Assembly (NCBI RefSeq): GCF_000227295.1
Contig: NZ_JH165054.1
Coordinates: forward strand, 62,023-94,165
DNA length: 32,143 nucleotides
Direction: 5' to 3'
Origin: Cutibacterium avidum ATCC 25577
GTDB lineage: Bacteria; Actinomycetota; Actinomycetes; Propionibacteriales; Propionibacteriaceae
The notes under the pieces: model-generated
Databases searched by the model: none
Seen by the model: only the letters and a program-made list of their open reading frames with translations
Told to the model about the DNA's origin: nothing
Translations under genes and position numbers: made by a program
Part shown: one piece after another, positions 8,919 to 16,678 of the stretch
How the letters are laid out: every line of letters starts with the position of its first letter
Numbering within the stretch: position 1 is the first letter of the stretch

Positions 8919-9016
8919 GGGTGACGACTGGTGACGGGTGGATCTGAACTTTTCTGAAGGCGATATTTTTATGGCCTTAGTAATAGTTCAATACCGATCG
9001 TCACCGGTCGTCACCC
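8919..9016. repeat. Long inverted repeat around an AT-rich core, origin or operator candidate
   Basis: Arms 8919-8936 (GGGTGACGACTGGTGACG) and 8999-9016 are reverse complements at 17 of 18 positions, and each arm holds two direct copies of GGTGACG. The 62-base centre is AT-rich compared with the flanks. It lies between the primase-helicase and VRR-NUC genes, where a phage replication origin or a regulated promoter is plausible. On the minus strand the centre has TTGAAC that could serve as a -35 box. Confidence 0.55.
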
Positions 9017-9025
9017 TCATCGGGT

Positions 9026-11284
9026 TTAGCTGTTGAACTCGCTGGTCAGAGCCAGTCCGTAGACGTACATGCCGTGCTTGGACTTGCGTCGTTCGAACCC
9101 GGATTGTTCGAGAGTGGCGTTGAAGTCGACCATGGGACGCGCCCACCCGCTGGTGGACAGTGCCCACGCCCGGTAGGTCTGGTACAGGTCACCTGCCCGT
9201 TCGGATAGGGACGGGTCCACCTCGCAGCGGGCGTCGAGGAACTGGGCAAACCAGTCGTTGTCCTCCCGGTAGGCGGCTGAGGCCTCGACCACCTGGCGTG
9301 GTGGGTTGAGCCGGTAGTCCTCGGCGTGAATCAGGCGTGCGCCGTCCATGATCCAGGCGAGCACCGCGCCCCCGGCGGTCTCGTAGAGGTGGTCGGCGTA
9401 GTTCTTCACATCCGAGTTGCCCTCGATGACCGCGTTGAACGGGATCACAATCAGGCGACGCCAGATGCCCGCATCCATCGCACCCACACGCGGTAGATGG
9501 TTGGTGTAGAGGATGAGGGTGTGGGACGGAGTGAACGCGAAGGGGGCCTTGTACTTCTTCTCCGCGTAGATCTGATCGGTGGAGGCGAGCTGCTTGACCG
9601 TGGAGGTGGATAGGCGCACGCCTTCTTCGGACTCGGCGGCGATGATGAGCCGTTTACCTTTCGCTTCGGCGAGTTCAGGTTTGACGTTCCGGTTCCCGCC
9701 AACGGTGAGCACGTCGGCGGACATGTTGCCCGCATAGCTGCCGAGCACGCGGGCGATCGTGTTCCAGAACGTGGACTTGCCGTTACGACCATCCCCGTAG
9801 GCGATCACGAGCGCCTCAACCATGACCTTCCCGATCGCGGCCAGGCCGACGATCCGCTGCACATACCCGATCAACTCCGGGTCAGATTGGAAGAACACGT
9901 CCAGCGCTTCCTCCCAGACATCCGCGCCCTCGTTGTCGGGGTCGACGGCGGTTTGGCGGATGATCAGATCCAGCGGGTCATGGTCGCGGCGGGTGCCGTC
10001 ACGCAGATCCCACGTGCCACCAGGCGTGTTCAGCAGGTACGGGTTGGCATCCAGCCGGTCTGGGGTGGTCAGCAACATCGGGTGCGCTTCCCGCAGGCAG
10101 GAGGTGATCGCCCGGGACTCGCGGCGTTTCAACACGAACGCCTCGTAGGTCTTCGCATCCTCAAATGCCCGGTAGGCGGCCCGCTGCGGTGAGGTGAAAC
10201 TGGCGAGTGCTTTCGCTTTCGACGATGCGGCTGCAAGCACCGCATCCGCGCCCGTCACCGCGAGCTCGTCGCGGGCCTTTTCTAGCAGGTGGCCGGCCTC
10301 GGCGAGTTGCCGGTCGGTCAGTTCCTGGGCGATGCCTTGCGCAGCAGGCGCAGACTCAGACCACACGCCGCTGTCGTAGACGAGCCAGTCTGTAGCTTCC
10401 GTGAACGCCAGACGTGACGAGTATTCTGCGGTCAGCATGGATGCCTGCCCCACATCGGTGAAATCATCCGGCCGCAGGCTCGTCAACTGCGCGTAGGCTT
10501 CCGGCGACAGATAACCCGGCTGCGCCTCGACCTTGGCGGCGAACCGGCACGCGCTGTTCCAGATCAACTCCAGCTCGTGGCTCGACAACGGTGGTTCGCA
10601 CAGGGATGCTTTGCGGTCGAACAGGTCACGGGCCTGTGCGGTTTGGCCGTAGCGGATCAGTACGCGGCCGGCGAAGCGGGAGAGGGTGGCGTTGCGGGAG
10701 CCTTCCCCGATCACCTGGGTGGAGGCGTCGAACGCTGCGAACACGTCGATCTCGTCGGCCTCGTCCAGCCAGGCGTCAAGTAGCTGGTTGCCGTTGTGGA
10801 CGGTGATGTGAGGGTTGGGGGTGCCGTAGATGAACCGTCCGGCATCCAACGCCTGCTGGTCGAAGAAACCGAACCGTCCGGCGAGGCGGCGCTTCAACCC
10901 CGCATACACTTCTGCATCCGTGACTGGGTTGATTGGGAAGCAGACGTGGAAACGCGGCCTGGCCGACACCATCCCTTTCGGTTTCTGGTGGTTGCGGGAG
11001 GTCGCGGTCATGAACACCACACCCGCTATCAACTCGCCGAGCTTCTCCGGTGTCACCCAGTCGGATGATTCCTCGGTGTGGTCGTTGTCGATGTCCATCA
11101 CCACGCAGTCCGAGGAGATGAAACCTGCTGAGGAGCGCCGGTCGCCGGTGTAGGTGGCTGCGACATGATCCAGACGCGCCAGCCGCTCCAAGTCAGCGGT
11201 GCCGGTGACCTGATTGTGGTTTGGGTAGTGGTTGTTGTGCGGGTTGCCGCTGCTGGTGGCGGCACACAGGGTGAACGGTGTCAT
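9026..11284 (-). CDS. Phage primase-helicase (D5/VapE-like)
   Basis: A 752-residue two-domain replication protein. The N-terminal part looks like an archaeo-eukaryotic-type primase: VVMDIDNDH near residues 61-69 supplies the metal-binding acidic pair, followed by RPRFHVCFPI and GRFIYGTPN. The C-terminal part is a superfamily 3/D5-like helicase: AYGDGRNGKSTFWN near 493-506 is Walker A, AEAKGKRLIIAAE the following acidic strand, and LILYTNHLPRVG the sensor motif. It should prime and unwind phage DNA at the origin. ATG 11284 has AGGAGGTG upstream and overlaps the stop of the previous gene as ATGA. The frame open upstream of this start is not needed. It is complete and well conserved. Confidence 0.92.
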   Translation of the reverse strand: MTPFTLCAATSSGNPHNNHYPNHNQVTGTADLERLARLDHVAATYTGDRRSSAGFISSDCVVMDIDNDHTEESSDWVTPEKLGELIAGVVFMTATSRNHQKPKGMVSARPRFHVCFPINPVTDAEVYAGLKRRLAGRFGFFDQQALDAGRFIYGTPNPHITVHNGNQLLDAWLDEADEIDVFAAFDASTQVIGEGSRNATLSRFAGRVLIRYGQTAQARDLFDRKASLCEPPLSSHELELIWNSACRFAAKVEAQPGYLSPEAYAQLTSLRPDDFTDVGQASMLTAEYSSRLAFTEATDWLVYDSGVWSESAPAAQGIAQELTDRQLAEAGHLLEKARDELAVTGADAVLAAASSKAKALASFTSPQRAAYRAFEDAKTYEAFVLKRRESRAITSCLREAHPMLLTTPDRLDANPYLLNTPGGTWDLRDGTRRDHDPLDLIIRQTAVDPDNEGADVWEEALDVFFQSDPELIGYVQRIVGLAAIGKVMVEALVIAYGDGRNGKSTFWNTIARVLGSYAGNMSADVLTVGGNRNVKPELAEAKGKRLIIAAESEEGVRLSTSTVKQLASTDQIYAEKKYKAPFAFTPSHTLILYTNHLPRVGAMDAGIWRRLIVIPFNAVIEGNSDVKNYADHLYETAGGAVLAWIMDGARLIHAEDYRLNPPRQVVEASAAYREDNDWFAQFLDARCEVDPSLSERAGDLYQTYRAWALSTSGWARPMVDFNATLEQSGFERRKSKHGMYVYGLALTSEFNS

Positions 11285-11718
11285 GCGGGGTGCACCTCCT
11301 GGAAGTCGGCGTCGAAGAAGCGAACCGGGATGTCCATCTGCTGGGCCCAGTCGATCTCGGCACGCATCCCCGCCGACACACGTCCGATGTAGGCCCACAG
11401 CTGTTCGCATTTCGACAGCAGGATGCGGTTGAAGAACATCGCCAGCTCCCGGGCATCCGGGTCGGTGTCATCCATGAACTGCGGAAAATGCAGATGCGGG
11501 GCCAACGGAATCTGGCCTGCTGACACCGCGAACGCACTGAACCGGCGAGCCAGGCGCACGTTCTCCTCGACGTCGCCCGAATAGGGTGAGCAGATGTAGA
11601 CCAAGGGTCGGTACCCGTACTCGGCACGTTGGATTTCTTTCAGCGCCTTGTAGCAGGTGGGGTCGGGGTATCCTTCGATGTTCTTCTTCGGGATTCCGAC
11701 GTCGAGGGTGGTGGTCAT
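11281..11718 (-). CDS. DUF4406/DUF7768-like phage protein
   Basis: A 145-residue protein of the DUF4406-type group, related in fold to nucleoside 2-deoxyribosyltransferases. The signature VYICSPYSGDVEENV near residue 40 and PLAPHLHFPQF near 72 are typical, as is the later MRAEIDWAQ. Its biochemical role is not established; the fold suggests nucleotide handling. It overlaps both neighbours by four bases (ATGA), so it is translated together with the antirepressor and primase. Confidence 0.82.
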   Translation of the reverse strand: MTTTLDVGIPKKNIEGYPDPTCYKALKEIQRAEYGYRPLVYICSPYSGDVEENVRLARRFSAFAVSAGQIPLAPHLHFPQFMDDTDPDARELAMFFNRILLSKCEQLWAYIGRVSAGMRAEIDWAQQMDIPVRFFDADFQEVHPA

Positions 11719-12479
11719 CGGGCGTCCTCACCTTCACGCTCGATCAGCGGCAGCAGGCCACGGGTGTTCTTCAACAGGTCATAGATGAAGAGCCGTCCCT
11801 TCTGCGTCCAGTACATGTGGGTGCGGGTCTTGCCCTTGTCGTACTCGTGCGTCTTGGACTGGGTGTAGCCCTGCTCAGCAAACTTGGCGTAGAGGAACCA
11901 GCGGCCGGACTGATGGAACTGCACCTGCTCCTCGCGCAGAATCTGGTTGAGCTTCTTCGCCGACAGGCCGTAGTCCTTGGCGATTTCGGTGGTGGTGATC
12001 AGCGAGGGCGACGCCAACACCACGTCGTAATAGGACACCTTCGGTGCCGCCTCCAATAGGGCTTGTTCGGCGGCGAGCCGCTTGGCCCGCTCAGCCCGCA
12101 GAGTGGCGATCGCCTGCTCCAGAAACTCGTCGTCGGACAGAAGCTCGTCGATGGCGTACATGCCGTGACGGCGGATCGACGGGAGGACGTCGTCGAACAC
12201 CCACGCCTCGAACTGCCGGGCGGCGGGCAGCTTGGAGGAGACGATCAGCCGGTACAGGTCGCCCTCGCTGATGAACCTGACCTGCTGAATACCACCAGGC
12301 GTTTGAAGGGGGTAACGAAACGGAACCCCCTTGCAGTGATCCTGAAGTGCCTTGCTCGGGTTGGTGTAGCCGAGGGCGGTGGCGACATCCTTGCCGCAGA
12401 ACAGGATCTGCCCGCCCGAGGTGATGGTTCGGATCGTGCCGAACTCGTGGTTGGTGAACGCTTGTAGCGCGGTAGCCAT
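11715..12479 (-). CDS. BRO-N/KilAC antirepressor-like protein
   Basis: A 254-residue protein with two DNA-binding domains seen in phage antirepressors. The N-terminal BRO domain (residues about 5-110) shows ILFCGKDVATALGY, SKALQDHCK, FISEGDLYRLI and FEAWVFDDVLPSIRRHG. The C-terminal KilAC domain starts near 150 with LITTTEIAKDYGLSAKKLN and ends with WTQKGRLFIYDLL. Such proteins switch phage lysis-lysogeny decisions or gene expression. ATG 12479 has AAGGAG six bases upstream. The gene has a 150-base leader that shares sequence with another leader in this phage (18461-18562). Confidence 0.93.
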   Translation of the reverse strand: MATALQAFTNHEFGTIRTITSGGQILFCGKDVATALGYTNPSKALQDHCKGVPFRYPLQTPGGIQQVRFISEGDLYRLIVSSKLPAARQFEAWVFDDVLPSIRRHGMYAIDELLSDDEFLEQAIATLRAERAKRLAAEQALLEAAPKVSYYDVVLASPSLITTTEIAKDYGLSAKKLNQILREEQVQFHQSGRWFLYAKFAEQGYTQSKTHEYDKGKTRTHMYWTQKGRLFIYDLLKNTRGLLPLIEREGEDAR

Positions 12480-12631
12480 GACCGGCTCCTTTTCTGAGAG
12501 CCGGGTAGACAATCGCGGGCGCGGGATGCGCCAGGCTCTCACCTGTCAGGCACGGCAGGCACCGAAACCGGACGCGGCGTGAGGAAGGCTCTCGCCCATA
12601 CGCCCCCGAGCGCCGGCGAATCCGGACGGGT
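12480..12631 (-). promoter_or_regulatory. Leader of the BRO gene, copy A of a repeated leader
   Basis: On the minus strand this leader begins ACCCGTCCGGAT, then after nine variable bases CTCGGGGGCGTAT, then GAGAGCC, and ends CGGCTCTCAGAAAAGGAG before the start codon. The 81-aa gene's leader (18562-18461) has the same blocks in the same order and spacing at its start. GAGAGCC occurs twice and can pair with the final GGCTCTC, which lies beside the ribosome-binding site. A cis-acting RNA or recombination boundary is possible. Confidence 0.5.
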
Positions 12632-12787
12632 CACCGGAGAATCGCTGTGGCAGCCTTGACACGACCCGCGTCGCTGGAGTCCCGGCATGAACCCGGCTAG
12701 GTTGTGGGTAACCGTTCAGCTCGACTCGACCCCTGTCGGGAGTGGGCTGGATCTCTAATGTGGAGATGCCGACTTCGGCACGTGATG

Positions 12788-12816
12788 TTGACCAGACGGC
12801 CACGTTGACGTACCGT
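12788..12816 (+). promoter_or_regulatory. Possible promoter for the small RNA and Abi_2 gene
   Basis: TTGACC (12788-12793), a 17-base spacer and TACCGT (12811-12816) give a sigma-70-like promoter whose start point would fall near 12824, just before the hairpin RNA. The -35 box is good and the -10 box weak. Confidence 0.35.
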
Positions 12817-12823
12817 AGGAGAT

Positions 12824-12894
12824 GATAGATCCCCGGTCAGGCCTCTTGTCCCGTAAGGGACAATGCACAAATGGCCGGGGCCTTTTCACTTTTT
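12824..12894 (+). ncRNA. Structured RNA upstream of Abi_2, candidate abiF-type RNA
   Basis: An outer stem CCCCGGTCA (12831-12839) pairs with TGGCCGGGG (12872-12880, one G-U). Inside it sits a perfect hairpin TTGTCCC-GTAA-GGGACAA (12846-12863). The outer stem is followed by CCTTTTCACTTTTT (12881-12894), so the RNA should end there like an intrinsic terminator. It lies directly before the Abi_2 gene. Abi_2/AbiF genes are known to be preceded by a conserved small RNA, and this position and shape fit; I cannot test the match to that RNA family. Confidence 0.55.
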
Positions 12895-12903
12895 AGGGAG
12901 CTC

Positions 12904-13845
12904 ATGGTCAAGCGCTGGCTCAGTTACGACGAACAAGTCAAACTGCTTCAAGAACGCGGTTTGACCGTCACTGACACCGCATCAGCAGCCGAGTTCCTCT
13001 CTCGCGTGAACTACTACCGTCTTTCGGGATATTTTCGTTACTGGCAAGTTGACCCAATGGCGGGCAACAATCGCTTCCTCGACGGTTCATCCTTTGAAGT
13101 GATTCAGCGGCTCTACGAAACCGAACAAGACCTGGTTGCGGTGTGTGACGAAGTGCTCCACCCGATCGAGGTTCTCCTCAGAACCAGGTTCGCGTACTAC
13201 TACGCACAGCGTGTCGGAGCGATCGGATCGTTCGCTCGCGGCGATGGGTTCACGCAGTCGCCTGATCCCGGGGCCGCACGTGTCGAAGAACATGCCTTGT
13301 CGAATCTGGATCGCAGTAAGGAGACCTTTGTGTCTCACTATCGTGATGAGATCGAGACGGGCAACGCCTACAGCACCAAGGCATACGCGCGGATGCCGAT
13401 TTGGGTAGCAGTTGAGGCTTTCTCGTTTGGCAGCCTGTCCAGGCTTATTGAGGCTTCAAGCAAGTCCGGAGTGCTGCACGACATGGCAGCTTCGATGAAC
13501 GTATCTCCAACTACGCTGCCTAGCCAAATCCGATCATTCGTCTACCTGCGCAACCGCAACGCGCACTGTGCAAAGCTGTGGAACCACTCTGTTCTCGACC
13601 GTCCAGGGCTCCTGACCAACATCGCCCGACGAGCCAAGCGAGACCACCGCCAGTTCAACGATCACTCGATCTACAAGATCTTCGTAGCGCTTGACCAAGT
13701 CGCCACCAAGACCGGTATCCAGCAGGATTGGCTTGCCAACCGCGTCGAGCCGATCCTTGCCACGAACGCCCTTCTCGCCGCAGGCATCGCAACCCCAGCT
13801 CGCTACGGCGAAATGCCGAAGGAGCTACTCACCGCCGACCACTAG
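12904..13845 (+). CDS. Abi_2 (AbiD/AbiF) family abortive infection protein
   Basis: A 313-residue Abi_2 protein, a HEPN-fold putative RNase. The N-terminal part has the family start (WLSYDEQVKLLQERG, then NYYRLSGYFRYW). The HEPN active-site motif is YLRNRNAHCAKLWN, with Arg216 and His221 in the R-x4-H arrangement. On phage attack such proteins are thought to cleave RNA and stop growth. I chose ATG 12904 (AGGGAG just upstream) because the earlier ATG at 12871 lies within the right arm of the upstream RNA hairpin. It is the only plus-strand gene in the replication module, diverges from BRO and converges on the polymerase with 13 bases between stops, so it is a moron, probably for superinfection exclusion. 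Confidence 0.9.
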   Translation: MVKRWLSYDEQVKLLQERGLTVTDTASAAEFLSRVNYYRLSGYFRYWQVDPMAGNNRFLDGSSFEVIQRLYETEQDLVAVCDEVLHPIEVLLRTRFAYYYAQRVGAIGSFARGDGFTQSPDPGAARVEEHALSNLDRSKETFVSHYRDEIETGNAYSTKAYARMPIWVAVEAFSFGSLSRLIEASSKSGVLHDMAASMNVSPTTLPSQIRSFVYLRNRNAHCAKLWNHSVLDRPGLLTNIARRAKRDHRQFNDHSIYKIFVALDQVATKTGIQQDWLANRVEPILATNALLAAGIATPARYGEMPKELLTADH

Positions 13846-13858
13846 CTCTACACCGTCC

Positions 13859-15828
13859 TCAGTCCTTGCGATAGTACGAGCACTCATACCCATCGGCATC
13901 TAGCGGGAGTCCGTCGGCCCAGTCGGGTGGGGCGGCCATGAACTGACACCCCTGCTCCACGGTGAAGCTGGAGCCGATGGGTTCGTCGATGACAATCTCA
14001 TCGTGGACATGCATGACAATCCGATGCCCCGCACGGGCGACGAGCCCCATCGCGTGGACAAGCAGATCTCGAGCTGTGGCTTGCACGATGTTCTCGACGA
14101 GTTTCCCTCCGTAGGTCTCCAACCGACCCCACTTCCTGCCCGTGGTGACACCACTGTAGGTGATTGACGTGCCGTCCCACCGGTTCTCACCCAGCCTCGG
14201 TTGCACATACGCCAGCCGTCTGCCCGAGGGCAGGGTGATGAACAAGATGCCCGACTCGACCGAGAAACGCAGGTCGCGCAGCCGGACGGTACTGCGGGTA
14301 GTGATCGCATCGAGCGCGGCCTGCTCGACGTCTGCCCACAACTGGACGATGTGGGGGTTGGCTGCCCGCCAGGCATCGACGATCGGTTTCAACTCATGTC
14401 TGGCCAAACCCATCCGCAGCGCACCCATCGCCTTCAGTGCTCCGACGGAGCCGTTGTAACCACAGGCCAGCGTGGCGATCTTCCCCTTCTGGCGAAGCTC
14501 GGCGTTGACACCGTGTTTTTCGACGGGCACGCCGAACATACGCGACGCGGTTTCGCAGTAGAGGTCTTTGCCGTCGCGGAATGCTTGGAGGGTGGATGTT
14601 TCTCCGGCGAGCCAGGCGATGACGCGGGCTTCGATCGCGGAGTAGTCGGCGACGATGAACCGGCACCCAGCACTGGGGATGAAGGCGGTACGGATCAACT
14701 GGCTCAGCGTGTCGGGCACCGAGTCGTAGAGCAGCTCGAGGGCATCGAGGTTGCGTTGCCGGGTGAGGGTGCGGGCTTGGTCGAGGTCGGGCAGGTAGTT
14801 TCGGGGCAGGTTCTGTACTTGGACGAGGCGTCCGGTGAATCGGCCGGTGCGTCCTGCGCCGTAGAACTGGATGAGGCCTCGTGCCCGCCCATCGCTGCCT
14901 GCGACGTTGTGCATGGCCTGGTACTTCTTCACGCTGGATTTTGCGAGGTCTCCGCGCAGCTCCAACACTTCCCGCACGACACCAGACGCGGTGTCGAGGG
15001 CGGCTTCAACATCAGTCTTCGCCAGGGATGGCGCCTCGCAACCGTGGGTGGTGAGCCATTCCTCTTCAACTGGATGGGAGAGTTCGGGTTCTCCAGCCCG
15101 GTCAGCTCCTGCGCTCTCGCCAACGTGGCAGCTCGGTGCTCGTCGTCGAGGGCGACGGCGGCGTCCGCGAGGGTGCGATCCAAGTTGATGCCGGTGTCGT
15201 TGATGGCCTGGTCGAGGGCGTAGGCGTCCCATTCGACTTCGGGCATCGGGAACAGGGAGAGCCGGTCGTGGATTGCGAGTTCGACTTCGACGTCGCGTCG
15301 GTTGTACTCGATGAACTGCGCCCAGCCGGTTGGATCGGATGCGGGCAGGTTGCGGGTGCCGCCACCGTTCAACACGCTGGGTGTTGCCGGGGCGCAGAAC
15401 TGCCGAATCAGCTTCTTGCCCGCGCTGTCCTTCTGAACGTCAAGGTCGAGGGCGGCACCGACCGCATCCAAGCCCATCGGCAGACCGAGGTAGGCCGACC
15501 ACACCATCGTGCAGCGCCACTGCGCCGGATCAAGAAACTCCTCAGTGAGGAGGTCTGGGTGGTGGCGGCGCAGCCACGCCGAGAGTGCGACCCGCTCGAA
15601 GGCGGCGTTATGCGCCCACTTGACCACGCCAGGATCGACGAGTGCGGCGAGCACCTCGTCGGGCAGCTGCTGGTCGCTGGCGAGGTCGATGACGTGGACG
15701 TCGCCGCTGTCGATGCTGTAGCCGAACAGAAGCAGCTCGAACTCAGGATCGGCGGCATACGGGTACACGCCGGACTTGGTGAGGTTGACGGGGCTGTACG
15801 TTTCGAGGTCACAGGCCAATGAGCGCAT
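13859..15828 (-). pseudogene. Phage family A DNA polymerase, broken by one frameshift
   Basis: Two overlapping open frames make one polymerase of about 655 residues if one base is restored near 15065. The first frame (ATG 15828) holds the exonuclease-like domain: LACDLETYSP at the start, WAHNAAFERVAL, and EYNRRDVEVE. The second holds the polymerase domain: motif A FIVADYSAIEARVIAW, motif B around RQKGKIATLACGYNG, and motif C MHVHDEIVIDEP. Frame 1 reads SPIQLK and frame 2 then continues EEWLTTHG, so a missing G in AAGAGGAA explains the break. All catalytic motifs survive, which favours a sequencing error or a very recent mutation over long decay. I see no convincing slippery site for programmed frameshifting. 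It copies phage DNA together with the primase-helicase. Confidence 0.85.
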
Positions 15829-15851
15829 GGATCAGTCCTTTCATGGACAGA

Positions 15852-15889
15852 TGTGGAGGGAACCACCGTGATCGGCAGTCCCCTCCACA
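15852..15889. promoter_or_regulatory. Hairpin in the polymerase leader
   Basis: TGTGGAGGG (15852-15860) and CCCTCCACA (15881-15889) form a perfect 9-bp stem with a 20-base loop, in the gap between the 62-aa gene and the polymerase start. On the minus strand no U run follows, so it looks like an mRNA processing or stability element rather than a terminator. Confidence 0.4.
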
Positions 15890-15900
15890 AGGTGATGGTT

Positions 15901-16089
15901 TTACTCGGGTGCAGTTTCAGTGCGGGCGATCTCGTTGGCCGTCACGCGTGCTCGTTCTTCTTCGAGAAGCTTGGCGAAGCGTCGTTCTTCACGCTTGTCG
16001 GCGATCCATGACAGCAGTAGCGCGACGCCGACGGGGATCAGGACGTAGACCCACACAGCGAGGGTGATCGCCATGAAGCAGTCCTTCAT
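15901..16089 (-). CDS. Small single-pass membrane protein
   Basis: A 62-residue peptide with one hydrophobic helix (AITLAVWVYVLIPVGVALLL, residues about 7-26) and a charged helical tail rich in Glu, Arg and Lys. ATG 16089 follows AAGGAG at eight bases, and the gene begins 13 bases after the DUF2815 stop, so it is part of the operon. No family is recognised. It could tether a replication protein to the membrane, but this is a guess. Confidence 0.65.
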   Translation of the reverse strand: MKDCFMAITLAVWVYVLIPVGVALLLSWIADKREERRFAKLLEEERARVTANEIARTETAPE

Positions 16090-16102
16090 CACGATGAACT
16101 CC

Positions 16103-16657
16103 TTAGTTGAGGAAGTCGTCGCTGGCGGCGGCGGGGGTGCCGAAGTCGGACTCAGCGGAGATGCGCCCTGCGCCGAGGGGTTCGCCGTCGCGGATCTTCT
16201 GGATGTTGCCCAGCCCGCACGCCACACCCTTGTTCCCGCTCGTGTTGAACGCGTAGAACGACAGGGAGACGCGGGCGTAGCAGCCCGAGTACACCTCGGA
16301 GCGGTCGAGGATCGGTGCGACGTTCTCGTCGACTACCTGTGGCGGGGTCAGCGAGTTCGCGTTGACGAAGAAGCTGTTTGCGTAGGCTTCGTCGTCGCGC
16401 TCGGTGTCACCGTCACGCAGCGGCAGCTTCAGGGCCGCCTTGTTCGGGCGCTTGCCTCCGAACTTGGCCGTACCGGCGTCGATAGCGGCGTCGATAGCGC
16501 GCTTGATCGCGGTGATGGTGGCGGTATCCGTCTTCGGGATGATCAGCGACACCGAGTATTTGGGCTTGCCTCCCTGGATCGAGTTCGGCTCGAAGATGTG
16601 CGCGTAGGAGAGGCGGACTTCGCCGGTGACGATACGGGTCGGATTCTGGTTGGACAT
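16103..16657 (-). CDS. DUF2815 single-stranded-DNA-binding-like protein
   Basis: A 184-residue DUF2815 protein. The family pattern is visible: TGEVRLSYAHIFEP near residue 11, KYSVSLIIPK near 33 and LPLRDGDTERDDEAYANSFF near 78. DUF2815 proteins sit beside DUF2800 nucleases and phage polymerases and are thought to act as single-strand DNA-binding proteins in phage replication. The acidic C-terminal end (SDDFLN) resembles the tail by which single-strand-binding proteins recruit partners. The start is ATG 16657; the ribosome-binding site (AGAAAGAAGA) is modest. Confidence 0.88.
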   Translation of the reverse strand: MSNQNPTRIVTGEVRLSYAHIFEPNSIQGGKPKYSVSLIIPKTDTATITAIKRAIDAAIDAGTAKFGGKRPNKAALKLPLRDGDTERDDEAYANSFFVNANSLTPPQVVDENVAPILDRSEVYSGCYARVSLSFYAFNTSGNKGVACGLGNIQKIRDGEPLGAGRISAESDFGTPAAASDDFLN

Positions 16658-16678
16658 GATTGTTCTTCTTTCTCTTCG

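Noticed and set aside
12546-12803. An 85-codon minus-strand frame upstream of BRO
   Set aside because: No ribosome-binding site and no recognisable motif; its region is better explained by the repeated leader.
12871-12903. An upstream ATG that would add 11 residues to the Abi_2 protein
   Set aside because: It lies in the right arm and terminator-like tail of the hairpin RNA and has no ribosome-binding site, whereas ATG 12904 has AGGGAG.
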